From the NCBI RefSeq assembly GCF_042242105.1, contig NC_092035.1, forward strand, positions 3,807,477-3,871,476: a stretch of 64,000 nucleotides of DNA, given 5' to 3'. Shown here in pieces: positions 1 through 40,608 of the stretch; position 1 is the stretch's first letter, and each line of letters begins with the position of its first letter. The notes beneath the pieces are model-generated. The model had not been told where the DNA came from. It was given only the letters and a program-made list of their open reading frames with translations, and searched no databases. Source of the stretch: Pempheris klunzingeri (lineage: Eukaryota; Chordata; Actinopteri; Acropomatiformes; Pempheridae). The position numbers and the translations under genes are program-made.

Positions 1-1590
1 CATAAAGCGAGAAATTAAAAAAGGGGGTGATTTCTGAGAGCCCCTACACATGAGGATTCTGAACACAATACATTTCAGTGAATGAGAATAATGTACAAAC
101 AGAGATGGAGCCAGCCCCCCTCCTGTAGCTCCAGGAACGCAGCGTGGTTTCAAAATCAAAATTAAAAAAAAAAAAAAAAAAAGAGATGAGGAACACACTG
201 AAATTCCAAAATCACAGATCTCTTTTAAATGTGTATTTTACATGATATCAAAGCAGAGCCTGTTCATCTAGATTTATATATATTTTTCCATCATTGTTTG
301 AAGTCACGTGATCACGAGAAGATACTTAAATGTACAATCTTGCTAGAATGACAATCTATACGTGAGAAAGGATCTCAAGAGAGAGCAGCGTTAAGATCTT
401 GGTTTGTTTTTTTGTTTTTTTTCCCCCCCAAATCCTGTTGTTGTTGTCGTCATGCACTACATAGGAACAGCTAAGACTTCGGCATTACTTCAGTAACATT
501 ACACGCAATTTAAAAAAAGGACTTTACATCGGTTGACTCTTTTTTTTTTCTCCGTTTTCATTCTTTTTTGAAAAACGTAATTGGAAAACGAAAGAGAAAA
601 AAACTCCAAAGTAAAAACAGCTCATTCGTAATACATAATCACTACCATCGTCGTCAACGTATTCATCATCATCATCATCATCAGCGTCTCCAGATATCCT
701 TAAGAGCCTTGTGTGACTTAACACAGCCCAGCTGTCGTAAGAATGCGCAAAGAAAAGAGGATGGAGGGAGAGGTGGGGGAGGAGGAGGGGGAGGGAGAGG
801 AGAGGAGGCTCACTTGTACTCCAGTGTAGACTGTAGGGTGAGTGCAGTAGTGGTGCAGTTAGTGGGGAAACACTGGGCTTCATTTCTAAAAACCAGGCTG
901 CTTGATGTTGAGCATATATTTCATTATACAATCATTACAAAGAATATGATGGGAACGAGTGAATACATCCATGAGTGGCAGAATGATCTGAGAGTGACTG
1001 ATGATGCAGCTGATTTTTGGAAATGAGGCCCAGGTCAGCGCGCGCCCTTGAATCCCACTGATCAGTGGTCAGATTTGCGCACACATGCAAGTCCACACCT
1101 AAAAACCGTCCCAAGCCAGAGCACCCCGGCTGTACACTGACCCTGAATCAGTGTGGAGGGAACGCGTGGCTTTCCCCAAAGGGTGGGTTTGTTTCCATGC
1201 ACTGGGCGGGGCCTTTTCCCCTTCATCAGCAGGCCCGGATGGAGCAGCGTGTAAAAACGACCTTCTTTAACTAAAAAGGCGTCTTCGCTCCGGTAAAGTG
1301 AACAAACTTGGTGCAAACTTGTCTCGGCCGGTGAGTTCGCCCGTGCAGACAGAGAAAGAAACCCGAGGCTACAGTCGCTCCGTGTGCTCCTAACCGACTA
1401 TCTCACAGCCTCTTTGGAGGCGTGGGACTAGTCTGGTGGGGGAGGAGAGGGGGGAGGGGAGGAGGGGGAGGGAGAGGGGAGGTGCTTGATGTGTTGGAGG
1501 AGATGTTTATGTGTGCGTATGTGTGTGTGTGCTTGTGTGTGTGTGCTTGTGTGTGTGTGTATGTGTGTGTGTGTACGCATGACGTTCTCC
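1..1590 (-). other. appa: app 3' UTR (probably incomplete at left edge)
   Basis: Follows the app stop codon. No AATAAA or ATTAAA is visible on the minus strand over the whole stretch, so the UTR likely continues past the window or uses a variant signal. It contains a GA/GGGGA-rich run (about 1437-1485), a GT-rich run (about 1516-1575) and A/T-rich homopolymers near 164-182 and 541-550. No other gene is seen. Confidence 0.6.
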
Positions 1591-31112
<29,522 letters not shown>

Positions 31113-31300
31113 GTCGGTTGGCTGACACGACGCTCCGAAAGGCGGCGTTTCACCGGGCAGTTTCAACGTTTAGCGTCGGGTGGGAAACAGTGTGTTCGGC
31201 GCCGGTGACTCCCGTTGTCTGATGGGGAGCGATACCGAGGCTGCACAGCTGCTCAGAGCCCGATCACCTGACCACGGCGGAGTGGGACACACACACACAC
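31113..31300 (-). promoter_or_regulatory. appa: app 5' UTR and core promoter region
   Basis: Sequence immediately upstream of the app start codon. Moderately CpG-rich without an evident TATA box, like the GC-rich TATA-less promoters of known APP genes, and bounded upstream by a CA repeat at about 31289-31310. The start site cannot be fixed from sequence alone. Confidence 0.45.
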
Positions 31301-31369
31301 ACACACACGAAAAACACACACACGCACGCACGCGCACGACTAAATGGAGACAATAGTCTTCATACTTTC

Positions 31370-32248
31370 AAAACGTTTTTTTAATCACATCTTTAATTTA
31401 CAACACGGCCATTGAAAACAGGAACAAACCATTAAAAAAAAAATAACAAAAATCATTCATATGACACATTTTTCTTAATTAGTTAAATGGCTTATATCAA
31501 CCTCAGCCATCCACCACATGCATCAGTCACAGCACAGTGAGGGCAGTTCACTTCCAATTAGAAACTTTGCGAAAGGCAAAAAAAAGATGTAGAGTTTTAC
31601 TGAGAGTCCAGCTGAACGTGATGCGATGAGCAGAGCAGATTTCACCCTCACGTTGTTTCAAGTTCGTTAGCAACACTCCTGCCATTTAAAGGTCAGTGTT
31701 ATTGTGCATTATATTCAAGTCAGCATCATGACACACCTGACCTGTTCTGGCTTTAATCATCAACTTCCACATCAGTCACTGATGTGAATCAAGTTCTTAA
31801 AAACTGTAAGATAAGTGAGAGCAGAGTCTATAGTGTGTCCTGGAAAGACACTTCTCCTCCAGTGATGTGAGGTTCCCCTCCATGCTGACAAAAGTGGTCT
31901 CCACCTTCATCAAAGCGGTGCGGTGCCTTTGATGTGCACAGACGGGGAGGGATAAGGATATTGGATATTAGCGGGATCCAGCTGCAGGCTGCTGATGGTT
32001 AAGTCTGTCAGAATGTGGACGTGTTGGGGCGTCCTGACCAACGTGGTGCTACAGTGGTGTTCACCCCCCCCCGCCATTTGCTCCAGACATTTACACCCTG
32101 CAGGATTGTAGCCTGGAACTCTGGCCTGCTGAGCAATATTGCACTGGGCCACCACCCCCCCTTTTCATTTAGATGAGGGGCCTTTAAATGGTCTTTACAG
32201 TGCAACCTGAAAGGGCTCTGCCCGCCACACGACCCGTGCTGCTGGGAG
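31370..32248 (-). other. cyyr1: cyyr1 3' UTR
   Basis: About 0.85 kb after the stop. No AATAAA is seen on the minus strand, but ATTAAA signals occur near 31752, 31379-31384 and 31392-31397. The last two would end the transcript about 260-280 bp before the app start codon. The exact end is inferred. Confidence 0.5.
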
Positions 32249-32382
32249 TCACTTGCGGGTGCAGCCGGGGTACGGAGGAGGAGGGGAGTAGCTGGCCGGC
32301 CGAGGCTCAGCCGGGGTGTACGGTGGGGGGTGCAGCGAGGGAGGGTACATCTCGTAGTCGTAGGTGTATGGAGGTGGAGGAC
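32249..32382 (-). CDS. cyyr1: cyyr1 exon 4: Pro/Tyr-rich tail and stop
   Basis: 134 nt including TGA at 32249-32251. Codes for PPPPYTYDYEMYPP, HPPPYTP and SPPPPYPGCTRK. Ends like human CYYR1 with a basic C-terminus. Confidence 0.94.
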
Positions 32383-33995
32383 CTGCGCACAGGAAGGAGA
32401 GGGAGATAAAGAAGCATTAGCTCAGAAGCACTTCTCTGTAATTACAAACTTCACATGCTAGAAGGGGAATGAGGCCCATTAAGCTCAGGAAGTCTGCCCC
32501 CATTCTATGAGGACTGATGGGGCAGTCCTGCCCTCTAGTGGGCGGACTGAGAGACTGCACGCTGGAGGACTGACCAGCATCAAAAATATGGCCGTGAAGA
32601 CTCATTTTAATGATCACAATGCACCGGTCTCAGAGAAACTTGTATTACTCAGTGAAACATCAAAAGCAGCACAGATGAAAGAGAAGATTAACAGAGCCAG
32701 TCGAGCCACACTCCAGATTACACCATTATTAACACTTAGTGTTAATGACTCTCTAACAGGAGAAGCTTTATTTGAAAAAGTCCAGTGCTGATCTCTCACG
32801 GTTGTTAAGTTTAATAATGAGAAAAGAAACTACTCACTATTTTATCTGTGTAAAGCACAAGTGAATAATATACAAGCATATTGGAATATAGATACTTGGT
32901 GACAGTGGAGCAGGGAAATAGCTACATGCATATGCATTCATACTGCATGTGTGTTGTTGATGGTGCGTCACATTTATGAAACACGATCTGAGCCGCAGGG
33001 CCGGGCGGGGAGCGACAGTCCGGCTTGGCGCGAAGGCGATACACCAAGGAGAATGACGTGGGATAAATAAGTGATGAGCTCCGGAAAAAAGCAGCTTTCC
33101 CGGGTGCAGGAGAGTGTCGCCGTGTACAGGCCGTGATGTGCAGACAGAGTACCCGCGAGTACAATGAGGGAACATTGTTGCCAGTTTTCTCCATTCAAGT
33201 GGGAACAGGGTGTAGCAGATGTAATACGGTGAGAGCAGAGGGAGGCAAATCATGCCTCGTGGGAGGCAGTGGGTAAAAGGGAAGTGATGAAAAGCTACAG
33301 GTCTGTGCTCAAGGCCAAGGTGGATCCTGTAACATAACCCTCCTGTTCATTTTTTTTCCATCAGTTTCTTTTTTATGCTCGCCTGAGGGCAGGAGATAAG
33401 GTGTCACTGCGGCCCAAAGTGTAACGGCCCCCCACAGTGTGTGTAATGTGCTTAATTATCATCACGCAGACAGTAATAAATAGGCTGGAGCCACTGTCAC
33501 TGTGTAGTGTTCTACTTTCTTTAAGCTCCCATATTGTGCTCATTTTCAAGTTCAGACTTTTATTTGGAGCTCCGACTGAAGCAGGTTTGCAAAAAAAAAA
33601 AAAAAAACCATCACTTTCTGAACGGTCCATTTTAGGCGAACACAACAGCCCGCTGCTTCGCTTTTGCCTCCGACATCATCTCCTACTGAGGAATTAACAA
33701 TGGAGAGCAGTGAGGTTTTTACATGACATCATAAGGGGAGTAAAATCTCAACAGCATATTTTCACACACAATTACTGAAAGATGGAGCAGGAGAAAAGAA
33801 AGGAGTGTGTGTGTGTGTGTGTTGTCCCACCTGGGTATCCCTGGGTCACCGTGTTGATGTAGGAGGTGCTGAACACGCCGACCCGTGCGCCCCGCCCGTT
33901 CTTCATGCACATACACACGCACAGGAACAAGGCCGCCACCGCCCCCATGAGAAACACCACGCCGAAAACGATACCGGAGATGGCAGTGCCCCTGG

Positions 33996-34051
<56 letters not shown>

Positions 34052-35058
34052 GTGAGCCACCCAGTCAAGTGTGAGAGGAAACAGCCGTCTCAAACAGACA
34101 GGCTGCCATGTCTGTTGCTGCCATGGAGATGGACTGCAGCATCTGATGTAACTCAGCTGTGTGATACATGTGTGTGTGTCTGCGCCAAGAGTGTGACAGC
34201 ATGACAGAGTGTGTGGTGCGTTCACTGCAGAGGAGTCTGCGAACTCTAAAACAGAACACTCATCATTAACAGGTTTGTTCCGTGTTCGGCGTTATTAAGC
34301 TCGTCACATCCAGACCGCTGCCTCGGAGAGCAGCAAACTTTCAGAGTCAGTCAAGGACGGAGACGTGTTCATCTTAAGAGGAGAAACGGCTCAGAACTGA
34401 GAGGAAAAGTTAAAGCAGCTGTGCTGAATCAAAGCAGGCCGAGGTCAGAGGTCAAAGGTCCTCTGGGTTAGAAGACAGCTGCTGTGTCAGTTAGATCTTT
34501 ACTGCACCAAGCCTGTTAGGTGTGTGTGAGGAGATAATCCTGAAAACACTGACAACTGCAGAGGTGATTAGAGTGATCAACCACAGATTGTACATAAAGA
34601 TGGATGACACGTCTCCGCTTCCTCCCACTATACAAAAACTAAGCCAAAGTATCCCAGAAGATGCTGATATGTCAAAATAACTAATTAAAAGCAAACAAAT
34701 CACACCAGTGTGATGAGAAATACTGACAATGACAGAAACCATCTTTGAGATGATGGGTACTGCAGCTCTGCTAAACTTTCCAAATGGAGTGAACAGATAA
34801 AATCCTCATGGTGAAGTCATTTCGCAGGTTGTGACTCAAAAAAATAAATAAATAAATAAAAAAGTATCCACTAACTTATAGGTGTCTCCTTCACAATGTA
34901 GGTCTGTGGAAAGAAGTCTTTGTGGGCCCCAGTGTAAAATTGGCACCAACTTACGAGAGGACGTCTCCAACGTAGGCGTAGTAGGAGCAGCAGAAAGGCG
35001 GCGATCCATCGCAGCAGTACTCTATACAGCCTTCACATTGGGCCTCGCTGCCACCTGC

Positions 35059-35089
<31 letters not shown>

Positions 35090-37620
35090 CTTAGATTCTG
35101 CTAAAGCAGGATGGTACATTTTGCAGAACCAGAAAAAGGGAAAAAAAAAAAAACACACCAACAATTCCCTGAAAGCTAGTACAGTTAGAAACATTTAAAG
35201 CCTGTAACACCAGGTTTATTTTTTTAATAGGTGGTTATTAAAAAACAAAAACTTAGCACTAGTTTACTTCAAGTCTATAAGAAGTCACAAGTGTCCACTT
35301 ATGATAAAAGAAGCCCTTATACAGACACTTAAGCCTTATTATCAGGAAACATTAACCTTTCCCAAGACGAGAAAACCATGCTGCTATAATGAAACCTTTC
35401 ACAAACCCAGCTCAGAGCAGACAACCTCACCCAGCAGCCTCTATTTATACACCTTCAAAGACAGACAGTCGATTTATTATGAGCTCAGCCGAAGAAGCAT
35501 TTGCTTTTTTTTTTTTTTTTTTCTAAAAAAGGAGCAATCAATACCTGTGGAGCGTCTGGGGAAACAAAAAGAAGATCTCCAGTGAACCCATACTGGGACC
35601 TTGGCTTTTGTTCCAATAACGCCAGCCTGTATTCTGGCATTTGGGGGTTTTAAATAACAGATCGGGCAGCAAACTAAAATCATTTCCCCCCTCCAGCTGC
35701 ATCGTGGCACTTTCTATGGTCCAAGACTTCAGTTTGTGATTTTCTCCTTAGATCTCATGGCGACAGGCAACAGCAGACATGTTGACATGCTTGACTTGTT
35801 TCTCCGTGTCCCAGGCTGACTGGGGACCAGCTGAATCCAACACTGTAGGCTGTAAGCTGGCTGGATCAGTGTGTGACACATCCTGAGAAATTAGCACATT
35901 TCTTATGACATCCTGCCATTACCGAGGAGTTTGGAACACGAGACGTTTGCCTGGAGGGCTTTTTTTTTTTGCTTGATTGCTGCAGAATTTGTTACATCCG
36001 CTGTCCAGAATCAGATGAAGGCCGCAGCAAGTTACCCAATCGGACTCACACCACTTTGATGGTCGTTTAAAAAGAAAGATTAGAGCTGCAACAAGTTGTC
36101 GATCTGTAGAAACTTAATCTGCAACAACCTAAGAAATCAGTTCATCATTTTTCAAGCAAAAAACATCCACTGGGTCGACCTTCTACCATCAAATCCATCA
36201 TGAAAAACGACTCTTTGACTATTAAAGTCATTCTGCCTGCATTTACCAGGCAGTTGCATTATGGGAAGTGTAGGATCCAGTGTTTTGGGAGCTAAACTAC
36301 TTGTGTGAAGTGTGAAAACGGGGCACAGACGTGAGCCACAGTGATCCAGCAGCATCTGCATTCATTCCTTTGAGTGGGGGGCTGTTAAAACAGGCCACAA
36401 TGGCACGTGTTAGTGTCTGGAGGGGTGGGGGGGGGGTCACAGGCAGATCTCTGAGCCAAGGGTTCACCTCTCCAGCACCTTGATTTCACAGCCTACATGC
36501 TTATTCCTGCTACAGAACAGATGCTGCATTTACAGGATCTATGACATGCCTTTGTGTGTGTGTCTGTGTGTGATTAATGTGGTTCATTATCTCAAACACA
36601 CACACACCTACCTACCTACCCCTTCTTGCCCAGCCTAAGCCTCCATATTCACCAGCATTGTACACACAGCTGTGTACTCGTCTCAACCTGCTGCCACGAC
36701 GCCAGCCAGCCCTCCTCCCTCCGTGATCTGTGATATTTGTGTTGTGTTTCACCATCCGGAGCGCGTCAGCACACTTCAAATGAAGGACACTGCAAAGAAA
36801 ACAAGCACCCCCCCCCTCCGCATGTGTGTGTGTGTGTGTGTGTCTGCTTTCTCTCAGCCGCCACTTGCTTAAATGATGTGTGCCTGGGGGGCAAATATGC
36901 ACATTTCTCCCCCACACACACACACACAGGTAGAAAAGTAAAGAGAAAGCAGAGTGCTGCCTTGAAATCATTGCAGGAGGATGATTTTGATGAAGAGTGT
37001 GGATGCAGAGGAGAACACAGAGTGTGTGCATCTTTTTTAATGGAGAAAAATGAGCATTTCACAACAAATAGGTCTGAGTGGATGCTTCCTGTGGACACAG
37101 TCAGCCCACCTTCTCACTTTAACACTCAGCCCTGTGGAAAAAGCTGGGGTGTTTCCCTGTGGGGGGCCTGCAGGAGGTCCCACCAGCAGACAGTCTGGGT
37201 GGTCCTCCTGGATCCTGTCTCTCCACACGCTGGGAGACAATGGCCCCATGTCCTTTGACCCCCCCCCCTCCCATTACACACACACTCTCTCTCCCCCTCT
37301 CCCTCTCCCTCTCCCCTTGACTCACATCAAGTTTCCAGCAGTTTTCACGTCCGCTTTGCGCGTAAACTGGAGTTTTACGCACCTAAAGCGGTAGTTCCAA
37401 CACGTAGAGGACTCTCTAAGAGGGTTTTTTGCCCCCCCACCACACTCCCCCCTCTCCCCCCCAGCGGCTCCTTCCTGTGGCATCGCTAATAAAGGAGGTC
37501 AATGACGGACACGGGGCAGAACAACTCACCGGTGAAGAAACAAAGCAGCAGTGAGCTCCTCAGCAGCCTCCATCTCTCCGCCTGCGTCCCCCTCTTCGTC
37601 CCCCTCCGGGACTCTTCCAT
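32249..37620 (-). CDS. cyyr1: Cysteine/tyrosine-rich protein 1, complete CDS (4 exons, 161 aa)
   Basis: Small single-pass membrane protein of unknown molecular function, conserved in vertebrates. Exons in transcript order: 37530-37620, 34955-35054, 33831-33991, 32249-32382; 486 nt with all phases matching. Residues 1-35 form a basic N-terminus and short hydrophobic core (LLRSSLLLCFF), probably a signal peptide; 37-64 are the Cys/Tyr-rich ectodomain (YCCDG, FCCSYYAY); 65-93 a membrane span rich in Gly/Val; 118-161 a Pro/Tyr-rich tail with three PPxY motifs (residues 120-123, 136-139, 152-155) that could bind WW-domain proteins such as NEDD4-type ligases. Family identity is clear from the AQC...YCCDG...CCSYYAY...GTAI pattern and the position next to app and adamts1, as in human. 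Confidence 0.94.
33528..33640. repeat. Teleost interspersed repeat (CTCCCATATTGTGCTCATTTT type)
   Basis: Reads CTCCCATATTGTGCTCATTT, CAGACTTTTATTTGGAGCTC, a poly(A), then CTGAACGGTCCATTTTAGGC. This order is familiar from a common fish repeat; lies in cyyr1 intron 3. Confidence 0.6.
33831..33991 (-). CDS. cyyr1: cyyr1 exon 3: transmembrane segment
   Basis: 161 nt; GTAISGIVFGVVFLMGAVAA followed by LFLCVCMCMK, then a short cytoplasmic stretch ending TQGYPG. The acceptor is TTCCAG preceded by about 27 GT units, so the usual pyrimidine tract is largely replaced by a GT repeat. Confidence 0.95.
33997..34050. repeat. CA microsatellite abutting cyyr1 exon 3 acceptor
   Basis: About 27 units; on the transcript strand a GT repeat directly before TTCCAG. 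Confidence 0.92.
34955..35054 (-). CDS. cyyr1: cyyr1 exon 2: Cys/Tyr-rich ectodomain
   Basis: 100 nt between TTTTGCAG and GTAAGT. Codes for GSEAQCEGCIEYCCDG then PPFCCSYYAYVGDVL, the diagnostic part of the family. A GT tract lies just upstream of the acceptor in the transcript. Confidence 0.95.
36079..36160. repeat. Fragment of the GGCTGCAACTA-type teleost repeat
   Basis: AGAGCTGCAACAAGTTGTCG followed by TTTTTCAAGCAAAAAACATC resembles ends of the repeat family at 27505-28080. Short and diverged. Confidence 0.4.
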
Positions 37621-37900
37621 GACCCTTCTCTCCCAACCAGTGGGTAACAACACCGCGCTGCTCCAGCACCAGTCACCTGTCCGCCTCCTCCGGGACCATG
37701 GCCGTGTCCTCCCCCCTCCCCACAGACAGACTTCCTCCGCCGGTTCCCCTCCGAAGTGAAGCTCCGCTCCGCTTGCTGCTCCACGTGTGAGCGTCTGCCT
37801 CCGTCCACTTCCTCCACCTCCGCCGGGACAACGGCTCGGCTTTTTATTCCCCTCCCCTAACACTCCCCCACCGTCCCCCGTTTGCTCAAATTACCCCGGA
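37440..37900 (-). promoter_or_regulatory. cyyr1: CpG-rich 5' end and promoter region of cyyr1
   Basis: GC- and CpG-rich block around exon 1, sharply different from the AT-rich DNA beyond 37960. No clear TATA box. It fits a CpG-island promoter with the 5' UTR just right of 37620. Confidence 0.5.
37530..37620 (-). CDS. cyyr1: cyyr1 exon 1: start and signal peptide
   Basis: Starts MEESRRGTKRG; chosen because it gives a leader of about 30 residues, near the length in human CYYR1. An in-frame ATG at 37863 would add an 81-residue Gly/Arg-rich leader and is unlikely. Donor ACCG|GTGAGT, phase 1. Confidence 0.85.
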
Positions 37901-39565
37901 GAGAGAGAGGGAGGGAGAGAGAGCGGCGTGAAGTCAGCCACACAGTGAAAGACTGGCTTCCGGTCAATATTTTCAAAATAAGACTAATTAATCCCCATAT
38001 GGCAGTGGACAATATGTTAGAATATCTATCTATCTATCTATCTATATTACAAACTGGCGATAATAATAGTTAATAGGATTTAAAAAGCAGTTTGAATTCA
38101 TTTACATTTTCTGAATTATTAAATATGACACCTTTGTAGGCCTGTTGTTTCCTCTTGTCACTATGCACGTTGTCAATGTTAGTATCTGTGCCACTAAACA
38201 CAGCCATGCCGATGGAGCCATTTGAATTTGACAAATATAAGATAGGCCTATTATTGTCTATAAGAAATTTAAAAAATGCTGTAATTCAGGCAGCATTGCT
38301 TCCTCAGGCTGTGTTCCCATGACTAATAAACTAAACCTTATGTGTAAAACTGGTGGAGTGCCCCTTTAAACCTCAGGACTTAATTTCTATCATATTATGT
38401 CAAAATATTTGTTGACCTTAGTCTTAGTAGTAGTTGTTGTGTGTGCTTTTATTTTGAAGGCTCAAACGCCATTTTCCGGTTTTACTCTTGTTATGTCTGT
38501 CCAACTTTACTCTACGAGAGGAGGAAAGTTTGTGCGTGTGTGCCTGCGCGTGTGCGCGCGCGCGCTCCCGCCCCTCTGAGTCTTCTCACGGCTCCGTCAC
38601 GTCACGTCACGTCACGACCCACCGGGATCACAGCGGAGTCAGGGCCGCTTCACACCTGTGTGACAACACATCCGCCACGACAACACGGGCCCTACTTTAT
38701 GTTACTTTATGTTCAGATCAGATCACAGGGGTCATTCAGCTGCTGATACTCCAGTTCTTACACTTATTATCTTCATCAGGCAACTTAAAAGTAGAAAAGA
38801 GCTGTGATTTACCACTAAAAGGATGCCCCCCCCCCCTCCCTCCCTCCCTCCCCCATATGTGCTGGCATATTCTGGATCAAAACCGCCACTTGTACTAACC
38901 TGTAGGACTTAAACACAGTCATAAAAGTGATGATTAAGGAGGTGAATTACAGCTCTAAAAAGCCCCCCACTATGGGGCAAATAACAGTTCATGACCTAAC
39001 AGTGGTGGGCATTAAAGATGAATACGTGACAGATAAATAGATAGAAGCCGTCAGCCATGATGGATGTAGAATTCTTATACACGAATGCTTTTTTTGAAGT
39101 TTGAAAAGTGGACCCATTTCACCGCCATTGTAACTTTTATGGGACGCCGAGGGTGGCAAACGGATGAAGATCATTTAGCTCTCAGAAATGCCACCCACAT
39201 GGAGCAGCGATGATTCATAATGCCTGCCAGATGTTTCTTCTAGGCCGGAACGCCGACCGAGGCCGAGACGTGAAAAAACAAGCAGGTGAAAAAGTGTCGG
39301 CGTGCAGGCGAACGTATCAATAAATGATGTTTTCCTCCACGACTGTGTGTTTTTCTCCATTGGTCTGAAGGTAGCAGAGGACGACGTGCAGGGTGCAGTT
39401 GTTGAGGCCTGCAGAGTGCGGTGACACATTACGCTATTATGCAGATTACAGAGATGGCCAATCTTCTTTTTAACCATGCGTAATTACAGGATAATGATTT
39501 CCTTTGTGCTGCACTGGGAGCCCAAAGGGAAGGAGATCATCTTCCTCAGGGCCCGACAGGAAGTG

Positions 39566-39605
<40 letters not shown>

Positions 39606-40530
39606 CTTTTAGTGCTGAGGTCATTTCTGGTCCCAGCTGGGCTCCAGAGAGTTCATGGGATGGAGAGTACAAAGAGAAGAGAGTGAAGCAGGGATGCAGT
39701 CAAAAGGGGGCCAACGAGTTCATTTAAAGCGGCCATGACTGCACTGCCCTTCTTCTTGTTTGGAGAAGGGCTCCAACTTGGTGACAGGCTGAAACACTCC
39801 CACCTAGTGGACAGAGCCTGACTTTACACGTGTGCGCTGCTTCAAAGCTCTGTGTAAGGCTTTAATTTAAAGGTCAGGGTTTGGCTTGGAGTGAGGCATG
39901 TCTGTTATAATGGTTAAAGGGCTCAGTGAGGCATTATGGGAATGAGGGACTTCACAAGTGATGAAAGACAAATGTGAGTGTGTGTCTGTGCTGACCACTA
40001 GACCACGACAGACACACACACACACACACACACAGCAAGTGTTCATTATTTTCTTGTATGAATTGTACTTGTGTCTTTTTGTTTTTGCTGTAATGTCAGT
40101 ATGACTTTGGTAATTGGGTAATATTGTCTTTGCCTCATTCACGCCAGTAAAACATGATGCATGGAGTTAAAGAGGTGCAGCTACTGGTGCACAAGAGCCT
40201 CACAAGCACTTCCATGTCAAACCAGGATGGATCAACGACCCTCATCGTGACCTGTTCTGTAACACGTCCAACACTCCTGACACTGTTCCCAGAGACACTC
40301 TGTGTGTCTGACCTGTACATGGATGAAGCTTTTTCTGATAAACTGATCAAGCACCTGGTAGCAAATATCAGTGGGCTACGACATGAATGCAGATTAGTGT
40401 TACTGATGTTCACAAAGTGACGGGGTCATTGAGTTATTGTTAATCTAATTGCTGGATGCATTTAAAATGTGTGTGTGACTTTTCAACGTCAAACAGACAA
40501 ACCACTCTGGACACATCAGCTGCACAACTC
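37901..40530. other. Spacer between cyyr1 and adamts1
   Basis: About 2.6 kb with no supported gene. Holds a TCTA repeat (about 38028-38044), a CpG-rich patch with tandem CGTCA motifs (38537-38660), a CCCT repeat (38824-38854), and CA tracts at 39567-39603 and 40014-40034. A short ORF pair at 40135-40420 is open on both strands but resembles nothing known to me. Confidence 0.6.
39567..39603. repeat. CA microsatellite
   Basis: About 18 units in the cyyr1-adamts1 spacer. Confidence 0.9.
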
Positions 40531-40540
40531 AATGTGATTC

Positions 40541-40546
40541 TTTATT
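40541..40546 (-). terminator. adamts1: Poly(A) signal AATAAA of adamts1
   Basis: Only canonical hexamer found on the minus strand between the adamts1 stop and the spacer. The cleavage site is expected 10-30 bases to the left. Confidence 0.55.
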
Positions 40547-40561
40547 CATGAACCTAGGACC

Positions 40562-40564
40562 ATA

Positions 40565-40597
<33 letters not shown>

Positions 40598-40608
40598 TTA
40601 TATATATC
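40562..40608. repeat. TA microsatellite
   Basis: Slightly interrupted TA repeat in the last 60 bases of the inferred adamts1 3' UTR, just before the poly(A) signal. Confidence 0.85.

Larger units (their letters stand above)
32383..37529 (-). other. cyyr1 introns 1-3 (non-coding parts)
   Basis: Introns of about 2475, 963 and 1448 bp. Contents: a recognisable teleost repeat at about 33528-33640, a long CA tract at 33997-34050, degraded repeats around 36079-36300, a poly(T) at about 35506-35522, and C-rich/CT-rich low-complexity sequence at 37258-37320 and 37430-37460. No other gene seen. Confidence 0.65.

Noticed and set aside
37486..37863. N-terminally extended cyyr1 from an ATG at 37863
   Set aside because: The 81 extra residues are Gly/Arg-rich translation of CpG-rich 5' UTR, and the shorter start gives the family's usual leader length.
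40135..40420. ORFs open on both strands in the cyyr1-adamts1 spacer
   Set aside because: Neither translation resembles a known family and no splice context or start signals support them.
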